A stretch of DNA of 64,000 nucleotides from Chitinophaga ginsengisegetis (GTDB lineage: Bacteria > Bacteroidota > Bacteroidia > Chitinophagales > Chitinophagaceae). This document shows, piece after piece, positions 1 to 8,726 of the stretch (the first letter of the stretch is position 1; each line of letters opens with the position of its first letter). The DNA lies in contig NZ_FUZZ01000001.1 of NCBI RefSeq assembly GCF_900168065.1, positions 620,001 through 684,000 on the forward strand, written 5' to 3'. The notes beneath the pieces were generated by a model that worked only from the letters and a program-made list of their open reading frames with translations, made no database searches and was not told the DNA's origin. The translations under genes were made by a program, and so were the position numbers.

Positions 1-1113
1 GTGGTGTTTCAATTTTTCATCACCATTTCCATGATCATTGCCACCGTTACGGCAGACCGGCAGCTACGTTACATGCGCACGCAGAAAGTTGGTTTTGACC
101 GCGAACAGGTGCTGGTTATTCATGATACGCATATGCTTCGCAATAACGAAGCCGTATTCCGCGACAGGATCATTCAATCTCCGCAAGTCAGCATGGGCAC
201 TATTTCAGGACAGGTGCCCGTTGGGAATTCAGTTATGGATAACACCACCGTAATGTCGAAAGAAAATCCTGATAAGGGTGTTATGAGCCGGTTCTATTTT
301 GTTGATGACGCGTATATCCCTACATTGGGGATGCAGCTGGTCCAAGGGCGTAATTTTTCAAAAAGTTTTGCTACCGATTCGTTCGCTGTTATTCTGAATG
401 AAACGGCTGCACGGGCCTTAGGCTGGGAAAAGGATCCAATTGGAAGAGAGCTGATAGGCAACACGGATGATAATGGTGCAAAAACATATTACCGGGTTAT
501 TGGTGTCGTAGGCGACTTTCATTTTGAATCTCTGCGGCAGAAGATCGGGCCATTAGTCATGTTCCTGGGTAGGAATTCAGGCAATATCCTGGTCAAAATC
601 CATACGGATAAACTTCCGAAGTTGCTCGCTTCACTGAAGCAGCAATGGGAGTCATTTTCTCCGGCAGCCCCTTTTTCGTATTCGTTTTTAGATGACCGCT
701 TTGCGCAGGTTTATGTTGGCGAGCAAAAAATAGAACAGGTATTAACCCTCTTCTCAAGCCTGACTATCTTCATAGCCTGTTTAGGCTTATTCGGATTGGC
801 GACCTTCACCGCCGAACAACGTACCAAAGAGATTGGCGTCCGGAAAGTACTGGGCGCATCCGTTAGCAGTGTGGTGGCCTTACTCTCCAAAGACTTCCTC
901 AAGCTTATTCTGATAGCGCTGGTGCTGGCTTCCCCAATTGCCTGGTGGGGTATGGATCAATGGCTGAAGGAATTTGCCTACAAGGTTACAATCGACTGGT
1001 GGATCTTTGCGCTGGCAGGATTGCTGGCAATTGGGATTGCCTTGTTGACAGTGAGTTTCCAGAGTATCAAAGCCGCGTTAACGGATCCCGTAAAAAGCTT
1101 GCGGAGTGAATAG
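1..1113 (+). CDS. FtsX/MacB-type ABC transporter permease, 3' part only
   Basis: Inner-membrane permease of the MacB/FtsX type that Bacteroidota encode in many copies; such proteins are usually near 800 residues, and only the last 370 are here. The window begins inside the gene, so the GTG at base 1 is not a real start. The visible part opens with the transmembrane helix that starts the second FtsX repeat (VFQFFITISMIIATV), followed by a periplasmic MacB-like domain (about residues 25-230). Three further helices lie near residues 250-270, 297-315 and 335-355, with the conserved FtsX signature EQRTKEIGVRKVLGAS between the first two. The substrate cannot be told. A strong hairpin follows the stop codon, so this is probably the last gene of its unit. 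Confidence 0.88.
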   Translation: MVFQFFITISMIIATVTADRQLRYMRTQKVGFDREQVLVIHDTHMLRNNEAVFRDRIIQSPQVSMGTISGQVPVGNSVMDNTTVMSKENPDKGVMSRFYFVDDAYIPTLGMQLVQGRNFSKSFATDSFAVILNETAARALGWEKDPIGRELIGNTDDNGAKTYYRVIGVVGDFHFESLRQKIGPLVMFLGRNSGNILVKIHTDKLPKLLASLKQQWESFSPAAPFSYSFLDDRFAQVYVGEQKIEQVLTLFSSLTIFIACLGLFGLATFTAEQRTKEIGVRKVLGASVSSVVALLSKDFLKLILIALVLASPIAWWGMDQWLKEFAYKVTIDWWIFALAGLLAIGIALLTVSFQSIKAALTDPVKSLRSE

Positions 1114-1175
1114 CAAAAGGGAGTGCGCGAGGGGCCTGCAAATAATGGCAAATGGTCCTGGTGACCGGTGGTAAT

Positions 1176-1212
1176 AGCAGGAAATCCGCGACAGTTTCGC
1201 GGATTTCCTGCT
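1176..1212 (+). terminator. hairpin, probable terminator
   Basis: Perfect 16-bp inverted repeat (1176-1191 and 1197-1212) with a 5-nt loop, 63 bases after the permease stop. It is GC-rich, but only a short T run follows, so it may work as a terminator or as a 3' end stabiliser. Confidence 0.6.
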
Positions 1213-1383
1213 TTGGAAGCGCTCATGTGCCCCGCCAGGCAGAGTAGCTGTATTAAAATTTCTCCCTACTGTGGTAAATGCTACCTAAAATTGTAAATTA
1301 GCTCCCATTGACACGAAATCCCCGATTTCCCTAACACCTGTTTTTTGAATCGACCTGAGAGCACAAATTTCCAGTTAGTTAAT

Positions 1384-2424
1384 ATGATACAATTAATCCG
1401 CCAGCTAAACCAGGTACCCGAGCCCCTTATTACAGCAGCAGGCATTGTCTATAAAAACAGCGACAATGCCATTGTCCGGATAGATAACCATCTTTCAGTT
1501 ACCGAAAGCGCGCCAGATGCGGAGCCTTTTGTGCTGGCAGGAATGGTCAATGGACAGGTGATCATCCGGACCAGGGACAGGATCATTGCCTGCGATTTAG
1601 ATAGCAACCATAGATCGCAATACCCATTTGAGTACACAGGCAGCCTGCAGATCAAACTGATGTATGATGATAACATGATCATCCGCAATAAAACGGCTGC
1701 CGGCTGGAAACTAAGCAAATATAATTTCCGGACCGCAGGCATTATTTGGGAAGCTGATGGCGCCAATACCCACCTTTTTACCAGGAACGCTGATCTGCTA
1801 ATCGCCACGCATACTGAGAAAAAAGAAGCCCTCTCCTGTTTCAGAGAAACAAACGGAGACCTACTCTGGGAAGTAAGTATAAATGAACTGGGCCTATCTG
1901 CAGGTAGCTATGAGATCACCGCCCCCCCGCAGTTTGCAGGAGATCATATATACGTGGGGGTTACCGACGGGCATACAGACTATTTACTTTGCCTGGATGC
2001 CGGCACTGGTCAGTTATGCTGGCAGGTGAAAGACGCAGGTATGAAATTCCAGGCCGCGGATAAGTCCATTCTATGTTTTGTGAATACGGAAATATGGCAG
2101 ATCGATGCTGTGGATGGCAAACGCCTTTCCAGCGCAGATATTTCATCCCACATTAAGTTAGCAGGAATTGATCCTTATGCCAACGTAATATTTGAGGATA
2201 ATAAAATGTACCTCGCTGGTATCCTGGACACCATTATCAGCCAGTGGAATATACAAACCGGGCAGCTGTTATGGCATTACCGGATACACGATACCAGTAA
2301 AACAGGCCGCAGGGGTGTTATGATCCCCGCAGCCGAAGATGCATTTTATGTATTTGGTAACCGCATGTATGTGCTGGATTCAGAACAGACCCTATATGTA
2401 TTTGAAAAGGATAAACATTTATAG
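1384..2424 (+). CDS. PQQ-like beta-propeller protein (BamB-like fold)
   Basis: Protein of about 346 residues built of repeated blades, for example ACDLDSN, CFRETNGDLLWEVS, CLDAGTGQLCWQV, QIDAVDGKRL and WNIQTGQLLWHYR. These match the PQQ-enzyme/BamB propeller repeat, in which an A/G-x-D-x-x-T/N-G-x-x-x-W core recurs. There is no signal peptide or lipobox, so unlike BamB it looks cytoplasmic. The frame is open from a TTG at 1345; I prefer the ATG at 1384 because the first 13 residues from the TTG look non-conserved, but the longer form cannot be excluded. It stands alone between the permease and an AraC gene. No enzymatic residues are recognisable; a binding or scaffold role is possible. Confidence 0.7.
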   Translation: MIQLIRQLNQVPEPLITAAGIVYKNSDNAIVRIDNHLSVTESAPDAEPFVLAGMVNGQVIIRTRDRIIACDLDSNHRSQYPFEYTGSLQIKLMYDDNMIIRNKTAAGWKLSKYNFRTAGIIWEADGANTHLFTRNADLLIATHTEKKEALSCFRETNGDLLWEVSINELGLSAGSYEITAPPQFAGDHIYVGVTDGHTDYLLCLDAGTGQLCWQVKDAGMKFQAADKSILCFVNTEIWQIDAVDGKRLSSADISSHIKLAGIDPYANVIFEDNKMYLAGILDTIISQWNIQTGQLLWHYRIHDTSKTGRRGVMIPAAEDAFYVFGNRMYVLDSEQTLYVFEKDKHL

Positions 2425-2680
2425 GTTCGATCAGAGCCGACAGGTAGCATTTACGATGAAGGTGGCCAATAAAATTTCCGGCAGGTACCAGGGGCTTCGG
2501 TAGAAGTAATGGTACAAACCGTGAAAATCATATCGAATTGCATTCTTACACATGTTATTTTTATTCAATCTTTCACAATATCACGTCACAATAGTAAATT
2601 GTGACCGTTTGTATTCCGTGGCAGAAAGCAGGAGAAACACCCTTTGGGAACATCTTATTATCTGAAATCTATTTTAGCAT

Positions 2681-3607
2681 ATGTTGACTGCTGACGAGAA
2701 GAAGATTTTTAGTGATTATAAAAGAGCGTTTGAAACCTATCGAAAGGATAACAAGGTCATTGAACTTGATACGAACTTTGGAAAGAAGCTGGACTACTTT
2801 TACTTCAGGCTGGAAGACTCCCTTCCTGAATACGGCTACACAATCCCACCCTATAGGGTGTCTAATGTGATTATCATTTTTACGACACAGGGAAAGGGGG
2901 AAAGAGTAGTGGGGAAAATAAAAGCGCCTATGAACAAAAACTCGCTTGTTATCATCCCCAGCCAAACTATTCAAACAGGACAGCATAGCGAGGATACGAA
3001 AGGTTTTTTGCTTGGTTTCAATCTCAACTTCTTTTTACAGGAACATTTTCCGCGCCATCACCTGTTCAAATTCGAATTGTTCCGAAATGACCTGAAACCT
3101 TATACACAGGTAACTATAGGACAGGCAAAAACACTGAAGGCTATTTTTGATGCACTGCTTGAAGAACGCAACCAAAAATGGGTGAACAAAAATGAAATGA
3201 TAGCACTCAAGATCCTGGAGCTGATTTTGATTTGTGAACGCCTGTTTAAACACCATGAAAAACTCAATAGAAAATCATTGTCCCCTACCTATGTTCAATA
3301 TATTGACCTGATCCAGCAGCATTATAAAGAACAGCATTCCACTTCGTATTATGCAAAGCTGCTGCACATTCATCCCAATGTGCTCAATTCGATTTGCAAA
3401 CGGCATTTGGATCAATCGGCGAAGCAAACCATTGATGCGAAGCTCATTCGGGAAGCAGAGGATTTACTGTTCCATACAAACCTTACAGTAAAAGAGATAG
3501 CTTATGAACTCGGCTTTGCATCAGCGTCGCATTTTTTCCGCTTCTTTAAACGCCACACGGGCAGTTCCCCCCAGGTCCTCCGGCAAAAACATTTGAATGT
3601 GTCATAA
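2681..3607 (+). CDS. AraC-family transcriptional regulator
   Basis: 308 residues. The N-terminal 180 or so look like a cupin-type ligand domain (IIIFTTQGKGERVVGKIKAP, then LVIIPSQTIQTGQHSE), and the C-terminal 100 are an AraC double helix-turn-helix. The first HTH is around STSYYAKLLHIHPNVLNSIC; the second has the family signature VKEIAYELGFASASHFFRFFKRHTGSSP. Such regulators bind a small molecule in the cupin and activate nearby genes. A second AraC gene follows 60 bases after its stop codon, and a molybdopterin oxidoreductase comes after that, which makes that enzyme a candidate target. The ligand is unknown. Confidence 0.9.
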   Translation: MLTADEKKIFSDYKRAFETYRKDNKVIELDTNFGKKLDYFYFRLEDSLPEYGYTIPPYRVSNVIIIFTTQGKGERVVGKIKAPMNKNSLVIIPSQTIQTGQHSEDTKGFLLGFNLNFFLQEHFPRHHLFKFELFRNDLKPYTQVTIGQAKTLKAIFDALLEERNQKWVNKNEMIALKILELILICERLFKHHEKLNRKSLSPTYVQYIDLIQQHYKEQHSTSYYAKLLHIHPNVLNSICKRHLDQSAKQTIDAKLIREAEDLLFHTNLTVKEIAYELGFASASHFFRFFKRHTGSSPQVLRQKHLNVS

Positions 3608-3711
3608 GTTTATGTAAATCGGATACTTCTTTCGGGGAGGTAAACCCGAGTTTTGCGTACAGTGTATTGAAATACAAAACCAGTGTACGCAAAAGAAGCC
3701 CTTATAAGCAA

Positions 3712-4563
3712 ATGAAAATCGCGCCCGATAGTGGAAAAAACCTCCTCGCAAATAGCTTCGTTAGTTTCAAAGAAATCAGCAACGAGGCGGAGCTCACTGC
3801 GCCAAAAGAGAATTATTTTACGTTGCTGTTTGTAGAAAAAGCTACGGGTGTACTCACGATTGAATTAACGGATTACCAGGTAGGGCCAAGACAGGTCCAT
3901 ATACTTATCCCCGGGAAACCATATCACTGGAAACTGGACGCGCCTGTCAAAGGCTACCGGCTAACGATTAGCAAAGACATGCTGCAGATGTTTCCCCCTT
4001 TCTTTCAATTTATCTTTTCCCAATATGACCAGCCGCCGGTACTTGACCTGGATATGCCGACTTTTAAAAAGGTCCTGGTGGAATGCCTGGCTATCAAAGA
4101 AGAGCTTAGCGCGGCCAATATTTCTTTGGAGTTGGTGAATGCCCGCTGCCTGTTAATTACACTCATCATTTCGTTATGGAAGTCCGGTGAGTGTGGAGAT
4201 ATGCTCATGGGAAGCGCCTATTCTATCGCGCACGCTTTTAAAACATTGGTAGACGAAAATTTCAGGAAACACAAGACGGTATCTTTCTATGCAGCCAGAT
4301 TGTGCATCACACCCAATTATCTCGGCATCATTTGCCGCAAAAGCTTCAATAAATCAGCACTCGAAATCATCCAGGAACGGGTGTTACACGAAGCCAAACA
4401 ATTACTGCACAGCACAAGGAAATCGATCAAGGAAATCGCCTTTGATATAGGCTTTCCCAAGCTGACCTATTTTTCCTATTTTTTTAAGTCAAAAACGAGC
4501 CTTACGCCAGTAGCATACAGGAAACTATTTGAAAGGTCGGTTAAATTAAGTGTAGAAAAATGA
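3712..4563 (+). CDS. AraC-family transcriptional regulator
   Basis: About 283 residues from the ATG at 3712; a TTG at 3667 would add 15 residues of low quality. N-terminal cupin-like domain (YFTLLFVEKATGVLTIELTD, then PRQVHILIPGKPYHWKLDAP), C-terminal AraC HTH pair with SFYAARLCITPNYLGIICRK and IKEIAFDIGFPKLTYFSYFF. It has the same overall plan as the preceding AraC gene (same HTH spacing and similar wording) but is clearly diverged, which suggests an old tandem duplication. It lies 362 bases upstream of the YdeP-like oxidoreductase gene on the same strand and is the nearest candidate regulator for it. Confidence 0.88.
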   Translation: MKIAPDSGKNLLANSFVSFKEISNEAELTAPKENYFTLLFVEKATGVLTIELTDYQVGPRQVHILIPGKPYHWKLDAPVKGYRLTISKDMLQMFPPFFQFIFSQYDQPPVLDLDMPTFKKVLVECLAIKEELSAANISLELVNARCLLITLIISLWKSGECGDMLMGSAYSIAHAFKTLVDENFRKHKTVSFYAARLCITPNYLGIICRKSFNKSALEIIQERVLHEAKQLLHSTRKSIKEIAFDIGFPKLTYFSYFFKSKTSLTPVAYRKLFERSVKLSVEK

Positions 4564-4925
4564 TTGAAACACGGGCATATTTTCTCCCTGCTATTCATGA
4601 ATAATATTCCATACACTATTCACGGTTTACGACATCAATTTACACACATTTACAGTGGAAGAAATAAAAATTTATAACGTATTTTCGTTACACTGCGATT
4701 AAGATGTTGTTCACCTGCAAATGCAACACCATATGAACGGGAATGAACTGAATACAGCTTCCGTTAAACATAGACCGATTACAAGAGTGAATGGGGTTTA
4801 TGACCGTTTCACCTGTGCCCATGCGGTGGCGGTGGAGGCCCCCTGGAGATAAGGATCACCTGACGATGTCGATGACACAGTTACCCCAACCCCGGCTTTA
4901 ATTGCTAACGTAAAAAAAGAGCAAG
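4564..4925 (+). other. 362-base intergenic region before the YdeP-like gene
   Basis: No convincing gene. A 39-codon frame (4733-4852, starting MNGNELNTAS) is present but has no recognisable features. The stretch ends with an A-rich leader directly before the ATG at 4926, as is usual in Bacteroidota. It is long enough to carry the promoter and a binding site for one of the AraC proteins, but I see no obvious palindrome or repeat. Confidence 0.35.
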
Positions 4926-7298
4926 ATGGAAAAAGATAAACCTGATAATATACCTGCCGACCAGCCCGCGAACAAGAAACCTTCTGCGGAAAACCCCTAC
5001 CAGTTGTTGGGCCTCAAACTCACTAAAGTGGAAAAATGGGCAGCGGGTGTGCCGGCAGTGATGGCTGCCATGAAAGACTTGCTGGAAGAAAAAACGTTTT
5101 TCCGGGGCAACAAGGCACTATTGCATATGAATCAGTTTGAGGGGTTTGACTGTTCCAGCTGTGCCTGGCCAGACCCGGATGACGAGCGTTCACCGATTGG
5201 AGAATACTGTGAAAACGGCGCCAAAGCGCTCGCGGAGGAAGCCACTACCAAAAAGGTCACAGCAGCTTTTTTCAAGGCCAATGCAGTTTACGACCTCGCT
5301 AAGCTGGATGATTATAAGATCGGCAAAATGGGCAGGCTCACGGAGCCTATGTACCTTCCCAAAGGTGGCACACATTACCAGCCTATCAGTTGGGATGATG
5401 CGTTTAAAAAGATTGCGGCGCACCTGAATCAGCTTGCTTCTCCTGATGAAGCGGCATTTTATACGTCGGGCAGAACGAGCAATGAAGCATCTTTCGTCTA
5501 CCAGCTTTTCGCCAAGGTATATGGGACGAATAATATGCCTGACTGCTCCAACATGTGCCATGAAACGTCCGGTTCTGCCCTTCGCCCTACGATAGGCATC
5601 GGCAAGGGCACCGTCAAACTGGAAGATTTTTATCTCTCAGAGATCATCATTATTATCGGGCAGAACCCTGGTACTAATGCCCCGAGGATGATGAGTGCAC
5701 TCGAAAAAGCCAAAAAGAACGGCGCCAAAATTATTGCCATTAACCCATTGCCCGAAGCGGGCCTGATGGGCTTTCATAATCCCCAGGAAATCAGCGGCAT
5801 TATCGGCAATGGCGTTAAACTGGCAGACCTTTACCTGCCGGTAAAAATAAACGGCGATATGGCCCTGTTAAAAGCGATTGAGCTCCTGCTGTTTGAGTTT
5901 GAAAAAACGTCCCGGGGCCAGGTGTTCAACTGGCCTTTCATTGCCGAAAAAACAACAGGATATGATGCCTTCATCAAACAGTTCGAACAATATGACCTGG
6001 ATGAACTCGCCCGGCAGGCCGGGGTTGCCAAAGCAGATATCTACGAAGCGGCCCAAATGATGGCTTCAAAACAACGTATTATCGTCTGCTGGGGCATGGG
6101 ACTTACCCAACAGCACAATGGAGTGGATATGATCAAAGAGATCCTCAACCTGCTCCTGCTCAAAGGTAGTATCGGTAGTCCAGGCGCCGGCGTTTGCCCG
6201 GTCCGCGGGCACAGCAATGTACAAGGTAACCGGACAATGCTGATTGATGAGAAACCAACCGATGAGCAGCTGGACCGCCTGCAGCAATTCTTTGGTTTTA
6301 ACCCGCCCCGCAAACACGGCTATGATGTTGTCCGTGCCATCAAAGCGATGCAGGAACAGCGCCTGAAAGTACTGTTCTGTATGGGCGGCAATTTTCTATC
6401 CGCCACGCCCGATACGACCTATACGGCGGAAGCCATGCGCAAATTGGCCCTCACAGTTTATGTATCCACGAAACTAAACCGCAGCCACCTGGTACATGGC
6501 CAGGAGTCAATTATATTACCAACGCTTTCGCGCAGCGATATAGACATGATTAATGGGGTACACCAGTTCGTCAGTACAGAGAACTCCATGGGGGTGGTTG
6601 AAAAGTCAAAAGGCATCTTAAAACCGGTGTCGGAGCACCTGATTAACGAAATGCAGATCGTTTGCCGGATGGCGATGGCCACCCTCGGTCCTAAGTCCGT
6701 CATTAACTGGCAACGCTATCACGACAGTTACGACGCCGTAAGGGATGATATTGAAAAATGTATTCCCGGTTTTGACAAGTACAACGAAAGAGTGCTACAG
6801 AAAGGTGGTTTTTACCTGCCCAATGCAGCACGTGATGGTATATTTAAAACCGAAGAGTTTGGCGACCGCGCCCCGTTTACGCTAACCACTGTCCCTGATA
6901 ATACCCTTGGACCGGATGAGTACCTGATGGCAACTACGCGCACCCATGACCAGTTTAATACAACCATCTATGGCCTGGATGACCGCTACCGGGGCATTAA
7001 AAATGAACGCCGGGTGATCTTTATGAATGCGGACGATATTGAAAAAGCCGGTTTTAAAGCAGGCGATAAAGTAGACCTCTTCAACTATGACGATGGCATC
7101 GAGCGTATCGCACCATTATTCATCATCGTTTCCTACCAAATCCCTAAACGTAATACGGTTACCTATTTTCCGGAAACAAATGTCCTGGTATCGATAAATA
7201 ACGTCGTTAAGGAAAGCAATATGCCGGCCTCGAAATATGTAAAGATTCAAATTAAAAAACACGATCCTGCTATCTACAACCGGATAAATCAATTGTAA
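4926..7298 (+). CDS. YdeP-like molybdopterin oxidoreductase (FdhF-type alpha subunit)
   Basis: 790 residues of the molybdopterin oxidoreductase superfamily. Best match by eye is the FdhF-like alpha subunit family that includes E. coli YdeP: short N-terminal region with FDCSSCAWPDP, then the molybdopterin fold (CSNMCHETSGSAL; IIIIGQNPGTNAPRMMSALE; GAGVCPVRGHSNVQGNRTM), and a C-terminal MopB domain (LMATTRTHDQFNTTIYG) from about residue 660. Members lack the full four-cysteine FeS signature of classical formate dehydrogenases, as here. Substrate and electron partner are not known for this family; in E. coli YdeP is linked to acid resistance. No twin-arginine signal, so probably cytoplasmic. No partner subunit is encoded next to it. 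Depends on Mo-cofactor synthesis encoded elsewhere. Confidence 0.85.
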   Translation: MEKDKPDNIPADQPANKKPSAENPYQLLGLKLTKVEKWAAGVPAVMAAMKDLLEEKTFFRGNKALLHMNQFEGFDCSSCAWPDPDDERSPIGEYCENGAKALAEEATTKKVTAAFFKANAVYDLAKLDDYKIGKMGRLTEPMYLPKGGTHYQPISWDDAFKKIAAHLNQLASPDEAAFYTSGRTSNEASFVYQLFAKVYGTNNMPDCSNMCHETSGSALRPTIGIGKGTVKLEDFYLSEIIIIIGQNPGTNAPRMMSALEKAKKNGAKIIAINPLPEAGLMGFHNPQEISGIIGNGVKLADLYLPVKINGDMALLKAIELLLFEFEKTSRGQVFNWPFIAEKTTGYDAFIKQFEQYDLDELARQAGVAKADIYEAAQMMASKQRIIVCWGMGLTQQHNGVDMIKEILNLLLLKGSIGSPGAGVCPVRGHSNVQGNRTMLIDEKPTDEQLDRLQQFFGFNPPRKHGYDVVRAIKAMQEQRLKVLFCMGGNFLSATPDTTYTAEAMRKLALTVYVSTKLNRSHLVHGQESIILPTLSRSDIDMINGVHQFVSTENSMGVVEKSKGILKPVSEHLINEMQIVCRMAMATLGPKSVINWQRYHDSYDAVRDDIEKCIPGFDKYNERVLQKGGFYLPNAARDGIFKTEEFGDRAPFTLTTVPDNTLGPDEYLMATTRTHDQFNTTIYGLDDRYRGIKNERRVIFMNADDIEKAGFKAGDKVDLFNYDDGIERIAPLFIIVSYQIPKRNTVTYFPETNVLVSINNVVKESNMPASKYVKIQIKKHDPAIYNRINQL

Positions 7299-7473
7299 AA
7301 CACGGGCAACGGTCAGCAATATTTTCAAAGGAAATAATTATTTGAACCAGGGAAAACGGAAGAACAGCATGTTTTTGGCGGGCGGCTTTCACTCCTAACC
7401 TTTGGGTCTGGCAGAGATAACACTCAAAAGAAACAAATTTTTGCCTGATGCACTTCCAATGCCAGGTTTCTGT

Positions 7474-8172
7474 TCAACAGATCATCAACAACCTGCTCTG
7501 CCCGGATTTTTCCTTTGGTGCACGGTGAATACAAGGAGGAACCTGACTTTCAGGATGATCAACCGCTAACCTCCATAGGTGACCAATACCTAAACTTATT
7601 GGATGTGCATTAGGTTTAGCCTGATAATGCAGGTCAAAGAAATGGTCACTTAAGAATGATTCAAAACCTTCATCTGCTCCATGATATAGTTTTCTGAGCT
7701 CATCGCGTATTTCCGGAATAAGTACTTTCTTTTGGCCTTGTGAATTTGGCAATATTTCACTGGACTCACCATAGTAGGTGCATAAAAAGGTATCAGTTGG
7801 TATCGGAGAGCGATCCGCATGAAAAGAATAAACATCGGTTGGAAAAAACGGGTAGGTATCATCCCGGTCATAGTGGTTGATCACATTAAGGATTGGCGAT
7901 GCGCCATGAGCTTTCAATATCTCCAGGTCATTTAAAAGAATTTCACGGGCAAGTTGCCCCTGTTCACTCAACTGAAGTGCACGAAGTTCCTCTTGCTCAA
8001 TTTCCGTTATATTTCCGCTTAACGCTACCTTCTTAACAATCTCAGAAAAATCACCTGTTAGTTGACGAGTCCAGCAAATCGCATTAATTTCTCCATTAAA
8101 TGGCGTAGAAACAAGGTCTTGAAAATTCGAGACGCGGTGAATGTGTTTCTCAGCAGGAGATGAATCTATCAT
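7474..8172 (-). CDS. DUF1826-like protein
   Basis: 232 residues. The layout resembles DUF1826: an early INAICWTRQL block (around residue 30), a central SFHADRSPIPTDTFLCTYYG (around residue 118) with an H-x-D pair, and a C-terminal WRLAVDHPESQVPPCIHRAP (around residue 205) with a further histidine before an RLLMIC strand. Two histidines and one aspartate placed like this recall the metal site of cupin or 2-oxoglutarate oxygenase folds; that is inference, and the family has no established function. The start codon overlaps the stop of the upstream frame by four bases (ATGA), so it is probably translated by coupling. Family assignment is from memory of motif order only. Confidence 0.55.
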   Translation of the reverse strand: MIDSSPAEKHIHRVSNFQDLVSTPFNGEINAICWTRQLTGDFSEIVKKVALSGNITEIEQEELRALQLSEQGQLAREILLNDLEILKAHGASPILNVINHYDRDDTYPFFPTDVYSFHADRSPIPTDTFLCTYYGESSEILPNSQGQKKVLIPEIRDELRKLYHGADEGFESFLSDHFFDLHYQAKPNAHPISLGIGHLWRLAVDHPESQVPPCIHRAPKEKSGQSRLLMIC

Positions 8173-8635
8173 ATAAAATCATTTGACAACGAAGTACGGC
8201 TATTTTCGTTTATAATTAAAACTTCTCCATAGCCGTCAGATCTTTCATAAACGGGCTTCTCAGGTTCGTTTGAATTATACAGGTAATTGTCCTGCCTGGC
8301 CAGAAAATAATAATCAGCCGTCCGGAAACCTTGCTCCGGGAGCTCGGTGGTACCGTCCACCAGACGCCTGAATAAAAGAAAGTCGCCTTCGATGCTACCT
8401 GCAACAGGCACCGGGCCACCAGCACTTTGCAGATAATGCAATGCTCCGTCATTGTCCTGTTGAAAAAGAACCGCTGATCTTCTATCAGCGGGCCTATATC
8501 ATGATACCTGTATGATCCCTCCTTTTTTTGGCTATGCAAATCGCAAATATCAGCCTGACAATGCCATTCCTCCTCCCGCTTGTTTTTAGGATCAAATCGA
8601 CAAAAAACTGAACAAAATTTAAAAGGGATATTTTA
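8169..8635 (-). pseudogene. frameshifted gene remnant upstream of the DUF1826-like gene
   Basis: Two overlapping minus-strand frames read as one protein if a single base is restored. The upstream frame (8635 to about 8455) contains FCRFDPKNKREEEWHCQ and EGSYRYHDIGPLIEDQ; the downstream frame (about 8480 to 8169) goes on with AVLFQQDNDGALHYLQ, SIEGDFLLFRRLVDG and FRTADYYFLARQDNYLYN. Neither frame has a good start codon: the first has only a TTG in the middle, the second only a TTG after the junction. The product would be about 150 residues and I do not recognise the family. The 5' part lies across the GH105 promoter region. A sequencing error or a genuinely decayed gene would both explain it. 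Confidence 0.5.
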
Positions 8636-8643
8636 TTTCTTCG
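8597..8643 (+). promoter_or_regulatory. HTCS-type operator and promoter before GH105, copy A
   Basis: Tandem 11-bp half-sites (8597-8607 and 8608-8618) of the form T(C/T)GA(C/A)nAAAA, followed 32 bases after the second half-site start by a TTCGCA box (8640-8645) that resembles the 3' half of a Bacteroidota -7 element. The same arrangement with identical spacing is found before susC at 9941-9987. AraC-type response regulators bind direct repeats one helical turn apart, so the split HTCS regulator at 15571-16335 is the likely binder. The start codon of the GH105 gene lies 84 bases after the box. Confidence 0.55.
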
Positions 8644-8726
8644 CACGGTCTCAGTGTATGGAGACCATCGTTCAAAGTGTTGGAAATAACCACTAAAACA
8701 TAAATAAGTTCTACAAAAAAAACGTT

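Noticed and set aside
4733..4852. 39-codon open frame in the gap before the YdeP-like gene
   Set aside because: No recognisable domain, signal or coupling to a neighbour; frames of this length are expected by chance.
7299..7473. Terminator between the YdeP-like gene and the DUF1826-like gene
   Set aside because: The genes converge here and a terminator is expected, but I find no convincing stem with a T run.
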